From RGIG4079 sp045576735 (GTDB lineage Bacteria > Bacteroidota > Bacteroidia > Bacteroidales > Muribaculaceae): a stretch of DNA of 16,818 bases. The stretch is from assembly GCA_045576735.1 (NCBI GenBank), contig JAZNGZ010000104.1:1-16818 (forward strand). Reading direction: 5' to 3'. The position numbers and the translations under genes were made by a program. Below the pieces are notes generated by a model that did not search any database, was not told the DNA's origin, and saw only the letters and a program-made list of their open reading frames with translations. Position 1 is the stretch's first letter; each line of letters begins with the position of its first letter. Shown here in pieces: positions 12,950-16,818 of this stretch.

Positions 12950-14362
12950 ATGCGTAAAAACATTTTTAAATCAATTATTGCCGGGGTTGCTGCCCTTGTG
13001 GGGTTGACCGGTAGCGTAGATGCAGTGGCTCAAGCGCCTGCTCGCACATCAGTGACACACCCCGAGTGGAGTCGTAATGCCGTGATTTATGAGGTAAACC
13101 TCCGTCAGTTTACCCCCGAAGGCACAATCAATGCTTTTGTTAAAGAACTTCCACGCCTCAAAGAACTCGGAGTGGACATCCTTTGGTTTATGCCCATTCA
13201 CCCCATTTCTGAAGTGAACCGCAAAGGCGAACTCGGCAGCTACTATGCAGTGAAAGATTATAAGGCCGTTAATCCCGAATTTGGCACTCTCGACGATTTC
13301 AAACGAGCCGTAGCCGAAGCCCACAAATTGGGAATGAAAGTGGTTATCGACTGGGTTCCTAACCACACCGGTTGCGACAACGCATGGGTGACCCAACACC
13401 CCGAATGGTATTCTCTCGACAAGAATGGCAAGATGTATGGCCCATTTGACTGGACCGACGTGTATGAACTCAACTACGACAACTATTATATGCGCAAGGC
13501 AATGGTTGACGCCATGAAATTCTGGCTCACCGATGCCGGCATCGACGGCTTCCGTTGCGACGTGGCAATGGAAGTGCCTACCGACTTCTGGGACGACACT
13601 CGCCCTCAACTTCAAGCCGTGAAACCCGACCTCTTTATGCTCGCCGAAGCAAGCGTGCCCGAATTACAACTCCACGGCTTCGATATGGGTTACAACTGGC
13701 CAATGAAAGACCTTTTCAGCGAAATAGCAGCCACTTCGGGTCAATACACTTTCAAAAAAGAGGGAGAACCAATGAAAACTTTCGCCACAAAAACCGCTGT
13801 GGCTATCGACTCTCTCCTTGCCGACCAAGCTGCATCATATCCTCAAGACTCTTACTTGATGAATATGATTACCAACCATGACCTCAACTCATGGGAAGGC
13901 ACTGAGTTTGACCGTCTTGGCAACCTCAACAACGCATTTGCAGTGCTTTCATATACTCTCCCCGGCATGCCATTGATTTACACCGGTCAAGAAACAGGTA
14001 TGAACCGTGCATTTGAATTCTTCAAGAAAGACAATGCTCCACAATGGGAACCTCGCAACGAATATTTCACATTCTATCAAATACTCAACAACCTCAAGCA
14101 CGAAAACAAAGCACTTCTTGCAGGCGAACAAGGTGGCAAAATGGTGCGTTACCCAACAACCGACAACAACATCTATGTATTCTCTCGCACAGTGGGCGAT
14201 GACGCTGTGTTAGTAATGGTCAACCTTGGCGCAAAAGCTCAAAAGGTGAAATACACCGGCGAAACTCCATCTATCGAAGGCATGACCAACATCTTCGACG
14301 CAAAAGCAAAGAAACTCCCTTCAAAACTCAAACCCGGCGAATACCAAGTGTGGGCTAAGTAA
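12950..14362 (+). CDS. Secreted GH13 alpha-amylase family enzyme
   Basis: This 470-residue protein is a glycoside hydrolase family 13 enzyme acting on alpha-glucans or malto-oligosaccharides. A signal peptide with a basic start and hydrophobic core ends near Ala29 (AVAQA), with no lipobox Cys, so it is probably periplasmic. The conserved regions are VVIDWVPNHT (131-140), DGFRCDVA (199-206) with nucleophile Asp204, MLAEA with acid/base Glu233, and ITNHD with Asp311. The C-terminal 90 residues look like the usual small beta domain. No susC or susD gene is near. No TAnnTTTG box is seen in the 19 bases before the ATG. Transcription probably starts upstream of the DUF1016 remnant. Confidence 0.92.
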   Translation: MRKNIFKSIIAGVAALVGLTGSVDAVAQAPARTSVTHPEWSRNAVIYEVNLRQFTPEGTINAFVKELPRLKELGVDILWFMPIHPISEVNRKGELGSYYAVKDYKAVNPEFGTLDDFKRAVAEAHKLGMKVVIDWVPNHTGCDNAWVTQHPEWYSLDKNGKMYGPFDWTDVYELNYDNYYMRKAMVDAMKFWLTDAGIDGFRCDVAMEVPTDFWDDTRPQLQAVKPDLFMLAEASVPELQLHGFDMGYNWPMKDLFSEIAATSGQYTFKKEGEPMKTFATKTAVAIDSLLADQAASYPQDSYLMNMITNHDLNSWEGTEFDRLGNLNNAFAVLSYTLPGMPLIYTGQETGMNRAFEFFKKDNAPQWEPRNEYFTFYQILNNLKHENKALLAGEQGGKMVRYPTTDNNIYVFSRTVGDDAVLVMVNLGAKAQKVKYTGETPSIEGMTNIFDAKAKKLPSKLKPGEYQVWAK

Positions 14363-14383
14363 AAGAGAAAAAAGGATAATAGG

Positions 14384-14422
14384 AAAGAGGAAAGAGAAAT
14401 ACCATTCTTTTTCCTCTTTTTT
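14384..14422 (+). terminator. Terminator after the amylase gene
   Basis: AAAGAGGAAAGAGAA (14384-14398) pairs with TTCTTTTTCCTCTTT (14405-14419) with one G-T pair and a six-base loop, and further T residues follow. It begins 22 bases after the stop codon. Confidence 0.8.
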
Positions 14423-14610
14423 CATTCAGCAAAATACAACACTTATTTTTGAAAAAGGGGCGTTTTCACACAAATTTTACACCTAAAAAGGTGCGTTTTC
14501 CGATTTGCTTATAATACCATTTACACTCTTTATAAATCCCCAATTGACACGCAATCAAAGCACCGATTAACACTCTATTCTATGCAATATGATGCATATA
14601 ATAACCAAAG

Positions 14611-14650
14611 ATGCAGAAGAACTTTTCTTGTTTCTGCATTAAGAAACAGG
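14611..14650 (+). promoter_or_regulatory. Two mutually exclusive hairpins, attenuator-like
   Basis: Hairpin A pairs ATGCAGAA (14611-14618) with TTCTGCAT (14632-14639). Hairpin B pairs CTTGTTTCT (14627-14635, one G-T pair) with AGAAACAGG (14642-14650) and is followed by TATTTTT. They share bases 14632-14635, so only one can form. This is the layout of an antiterminator and terminator, but I find no promoter upstream and nadB has its own promoter downstream. Confidence 0.35.
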
Positions 14651-14792
14651 TATTTTTATGACGACTTTGCGTTTCATATTCTTCCTCGTTAAATCTAATT
14701 TCGGTTTACAAAATTCAATACTAAGGTTAGAAAATCTATAATCGTTGCCAAATTTTATTTAAAATAAAGGTCTAATGATTGAAATAAATTCA

Positions 14793-14800
14793 TAACTTTG
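14793..14800 (+). promoter_or_regulatory. Promoter -7 element for nadB
   Basis: TAACTTTG matches TAnnTTTG. The -33 region is poor. The predicted start near 14807 gives a leader of about 22 bases. Confidence 0.65.
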
Positions 14801-14828
14801 CATTATAACTTTAAATGTAAGCAAAATC

Positions 14829-16415
14829 ATGACTTACGAATATGATTATCTCGTTATAGGATCGGGTATTGCCGGAATGAGTTTTGCACTCAAAGTGGCT
14901 CACACCGGGCGTGTTGCATTGGTGTGTAAAACAAAATTGCCCGAAGCCAACACCCATTTGGCACAAGGAGGCGTGGCTGCCGTGACCAACCTCAAAGTAG
15001 ACAACTTCGAGAAACACATCGAAGATACGATGATAGCGGGCGACTGGCTCAGCGACCCCGAAGCAGTAAAAAAAGTGGTGACCGAAGCTCCCGCCGAAAT
15101 CAACTCGTTGATAAATTGGGGCGTGAATTTCGACAAAAACGAAGATGGCGAATTTGACCTCCACAAAGAGGGAGGACACAGCGAGTTCCGCATTCTTCAC
15201 CACCAAGACAACACCGGTGCCGAAATACAAGAAAGTCTTATTGAGGCTGTGAAGAAAAACCCCAATATCGACATCTACGAAGGGCATTTTGCCATTGAAA
15301 TAATCACCCAACACCATTTGGGACGCATTGTGACCCGTCGCACTTCCGACGTTACTTGTTACGGAGCATATATCCTCAACCCCGAAAACAACAAGGTCGA
15401 CACATTCTTGGCAAGAATCACCGTTATGGCTACCGGGGGCATCGGTGCAGTGTATAAAACCACCACCAATCCTCTTATCGCTACCGGCGACGGCATAGCA
15501 ATGGTATATCGCGCCAAGGGCACGGTGCAAGATATGGAATTTGTGCAATTCCACCCCACAGCACTTTATCACCCCGGTGACCGCCCCTCATTCCTCATCA
15601 CCGAGGCTATGCGTGGCTACGGAGCCGTGTTGCGCAATCTTCGTGGCAATGAATTTATGCACCGCTACGACCCTCGCCTATCGTTAGCCCCACGCGACAT
15701 TGTAGCTCGCGCTATCGACAGCGAGATGAAACGTCATGGCGATGACCATGTATATCTCGATGTAACCCATAAAGACCCCGAAGAGACAAAGAAACATTTC
15801 CCCAACATATATCGCAAATGTCTGTCATTAGGCATTGATATTACCAAAGACTATATCCCTGTGGCTCCTGCCGCCCATTATCTATGTGGAGGGATTAAAG
15901 TTGACACCAATGCCGAGTCGTCAATCAAACGCCTTTATGCTGTGGGCGAATGTGCTTGCACCGGACTTCATGGTGGTAACCGTTTGGCATCCAACTCTCT
16001 CATCGAAGCAGTTGTGTATGCACAAGCCGCCGCAGTTCATGCTATGGAAATGGTAAATCATTATTCATTCCGCAACGACATCCCCGAGTGGAACGACGAA
16101 GGAACCCAATTGCCCGAAGAAATGGTGTTGATTACCCAAAGCATCAAAGAGGTGAACCAAATAATGAGTACATATGTGGGTATTGTGCGCTCCGACATCC
16201 GCTTAAATCGCGCTTGGAACCGCCTTGACCTTCTTTATGAAGAAACCGAACGATTGTTCAAACGCTCTACCGCCTCTCGCGAGATATGCGAACTACGTAA
16301 CATCATCAACGTGGGGTACTTAATCATGCGTCAGGCAAAAGAACGTAAAGAGTCACGCGGGCTACATTACACAATCGACTACCCTCCCGTTCAATCTGAA
16401 AATGAAAGTAGATAA
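14829..16415 (+). CDS. nadB: L-aspartate oxidase
   Basis: NadB oxidises L-aspartate to iminoaspartate with FAD, the first step of de novo NAD synthesis; quinolinate synthase NadA, the usual partner, is not in the window. The 528-residue length is normal. The FAD-binding motif GSGIAG lies at 11-16, HLAQGGVAAV at 43-52 and GGHSEFRILHHQDNTG at 115-130. Arg289 lies in LAPRDIVARAI, His350 in AAHYLCGG and Arg385 in GGNRLASNS. These three are each one less than the E. coli catalytic residues Arg290, His351 and Arg386 as I recall them. The gene is monocistronic, with its own promoter and a strong terminator. Confidence 0.95.
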   Translation: MTYEYDYLVIGSGIAGMSFALKVAHTGRVALVCKTKLPEANTHLAQGGVAAVTNLKVDNFEKHIEDTMIAGDWLSDPEAVKKVVTEAPAEINSLINWGVNFDKNEDGEFDLHKEGGHSEFRILHHQDNTGAEIQESLIEAVKKNPNIDIYEGHFAIEIITQHHLGRIVTRRTSDVTCYGAYILNPENNKVDTFLARITVMATGGIGAVYKTTTNPLIATGDGIAMVYRAKGTVQDMEFVQFHPTALYHPGDRPSFLITEAMRGYGAVLRNLRGNEFMHRYDPRLSLAPRDIVARAIDSEMKRHGDDHVYLDVTHKDPEETKKHFPNIYRKCLSLGIDITKDYIPVAPAAHYLCGGIKVDTNAESSIKRLYAVGECACTGLHGGNRLASNSLIEAVVYAQAAAVHAMEMVNHYSFRNDIPEWNDEGTQLPEEMVLITQSIKEVNQIMSTYVGIVRSDIRLNRAWNRLDLLYEETERLFKRSTASREICELRNIINVGYLIMRQAKERKESRGLHYTIDYPPVQSENESR

Positions 16416-16451
16416 CTGAACAATAGACGTCATCTAATATGTTAATAAATG

Positions 16452-16482
16452 AAAATCGGCACTAATGTGTCGATTTTTTTTT
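16452..16482 (+). terminator. Terminator after nadB
   Basis: AAATCGGCAC (16453-16462) pairs with GTGTCGATTT (16467-16476) around TAAT with one G-T pair, followed by a run of T residues. It is a strong intrinsic terminator 37 bases after the stop. Confidence 0.9.
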
Positions 16483-16548
16483 ATAATTTAGCATTTTATT
16501 ACCTTTTTTGCTGAAAATTATTATTAACTAATATAAAACCAATACCAA

Positions 16549-16818
16549 ATGAAAAAGATTTTTATCTCGGCAATGTTGTTGTGTTCAAGCGTTCTCGGAT
16601 TCGCTCAATTGGTTGAAATTCAATCAATCGACAAGATTGATCTTCCCGAAGACGTATCGGTGAACCAAGCAACAATTAGCCCCGATGGTTCATTTGTGGT
16701 GTTCTCTCAAAACACAAAGGGAGGATTGCATAAGATGGACCTTGCCACTAAAGAAATCAACATGATTTCGGCAACTGGTAACAGCTTCGATCTCAAGATC
16801 GCTGCTGATGGTACAGTG
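16549..16818 (+). CDS. Exported protein with WD40/TolB-like propeller start (partial, cut by window end)
   Basis: The first 90 codons run off the window. The product begins MKKIFISAMLLCSSVLGFAQ, a signal peptide likely cleaved after Ala19 (GFA). Cys12 lies too early and lacks the small residues before it, so it is probably not a lipoprotein. The mature part includes QATISPDGSFVVFSQN (about 40-55) and HKMDLATKE (about 61-69). This is the SPDG strand pattern of TolB/PD40-type beta-propeller repeats, also found at the start of many periplasmic peptidases. Whether a peptidase domain follows cannot be seen. It starts about 65 bases after the nadB terminator; no clear TAnnTTTG box is found there. 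Confidence 0.75.
   Translation, partial: MKKIFISAMLLCSSVLGFAQLVEIQSIDKIDLPEDVSVNQATISPDGSFVVFSQNTKGGLHKMDLATKEINMISATGNSFDLKIAADGTV

Larger units (their letters stand above)
14363..14828. other. 466-base intergenic region before nadB
   Basis: No gene is supported. The region holds the amylase terminator, a small stem CACCT/AGGTG (14480-14493) between two GCGTTTTC octamers (14460-14467 and 14493-14500), two competing hairpins (14611-14650) and the nadB promoter. A 27-codon frame from 14658 has no recognisable content. Confidence 0.7.

Noticed and set aside
13049..13615. 188-codon minus-strand open frame
   Set aside because: It lies opposite the amylase catalytic domain and has no recognisable content.
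14658..14741. 27-codon frame before nadB
   Set aside because: Too short, no conserved content, and the region looks non-coding.
14811..15572. 253-codon minus-strand open frame
   Set aside because: It lies opposite nadB, whose frame is fully explained by L-aspartate oxidase motifs. The antisense frame has no domain and is a codon-usage artefact.

Overview
The window reads as a chromosomal segment of a Bacteroidales bacterium (phylum Bacteroidota). The evidence is the promoter style (repeated TAnnTTTG -7 elements with a TTTG-like -33 element about 20 bases upstream, no sigma70-type boxes), weak Shine-Dalgarno use, a long Bacteroidota-type signal peptidase I, and the dapB-lepB-wbqC gene order. 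A Muribaculaceae-like gut species is a guess; the sequence alone does not fix the family. No tRNA, rRNA, CRISPR array or intact insertion sequence is visible.

Layout. 1-268: end of an upstream transcript (strong terminator), then two GC-rich hairpins. 269-865 (+): rnhB. 1017-3371 (-): an AT-rich five-gene cassette of unknown function: a membrane-anchored Ser/acidic protein, a 45-residue mini-protein, a GYF_2-domain protein, a four-helix membrane protein and a lipoprotein. 3579-4646 (+): aroQ and a SAM-dependent O-methyltransferase. 4678-5984 (-): an extended SDR dehydrogenase/epimerase overlapping a small membrane protein. 5985-6338: an intergenic region with a long hairpin. 6339-7487 (-): a GT4 glycosyltransferase bracketed by a direct repeat. 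7807-10998 (+): the dapB-lepB-wbqC-small membrane protein operon. 11044-12240 (-): sdaA. 12451-12930 (+): a DUF1016 N-terminal domain without its nuclease. 12950-14362 (+): a secreted GH13 amylase. 14829-16415 (+): nadB. From 16549 (+): the start of an exported beta-propeller-like protein cut by the window edge.

Most genes are housekeeping: DNA repair (rnhB), shikimate pathway (aroQ), lysine/diaminopimelate synthesis (dapB), protein export (lepB), serine breakdown (sdaA) and NAD synthesis (nadB). wbqC, the glycosyltransferase and the SDR gene suggest surface-glycan metabolism.

The most interesting part is the 1017-3371 cassette. Its unannotated-size mini-protein ends in a poly-proline PPG-Met tail, the sequence class that eukaryotic GYF domains bind. 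The next gene downstream encodes a GYF_2 domain. I infer a possible ligand-reader pair encoded side by side. Other points are a 33-base palindrome over the predicted start of the DUF1016/amylase transcript, in-frame palindromic repeats in the DUF1016 remnant whose two differences preserve the dyad symmetry, and the 18-base exact repeat around the glycosyltransferase.
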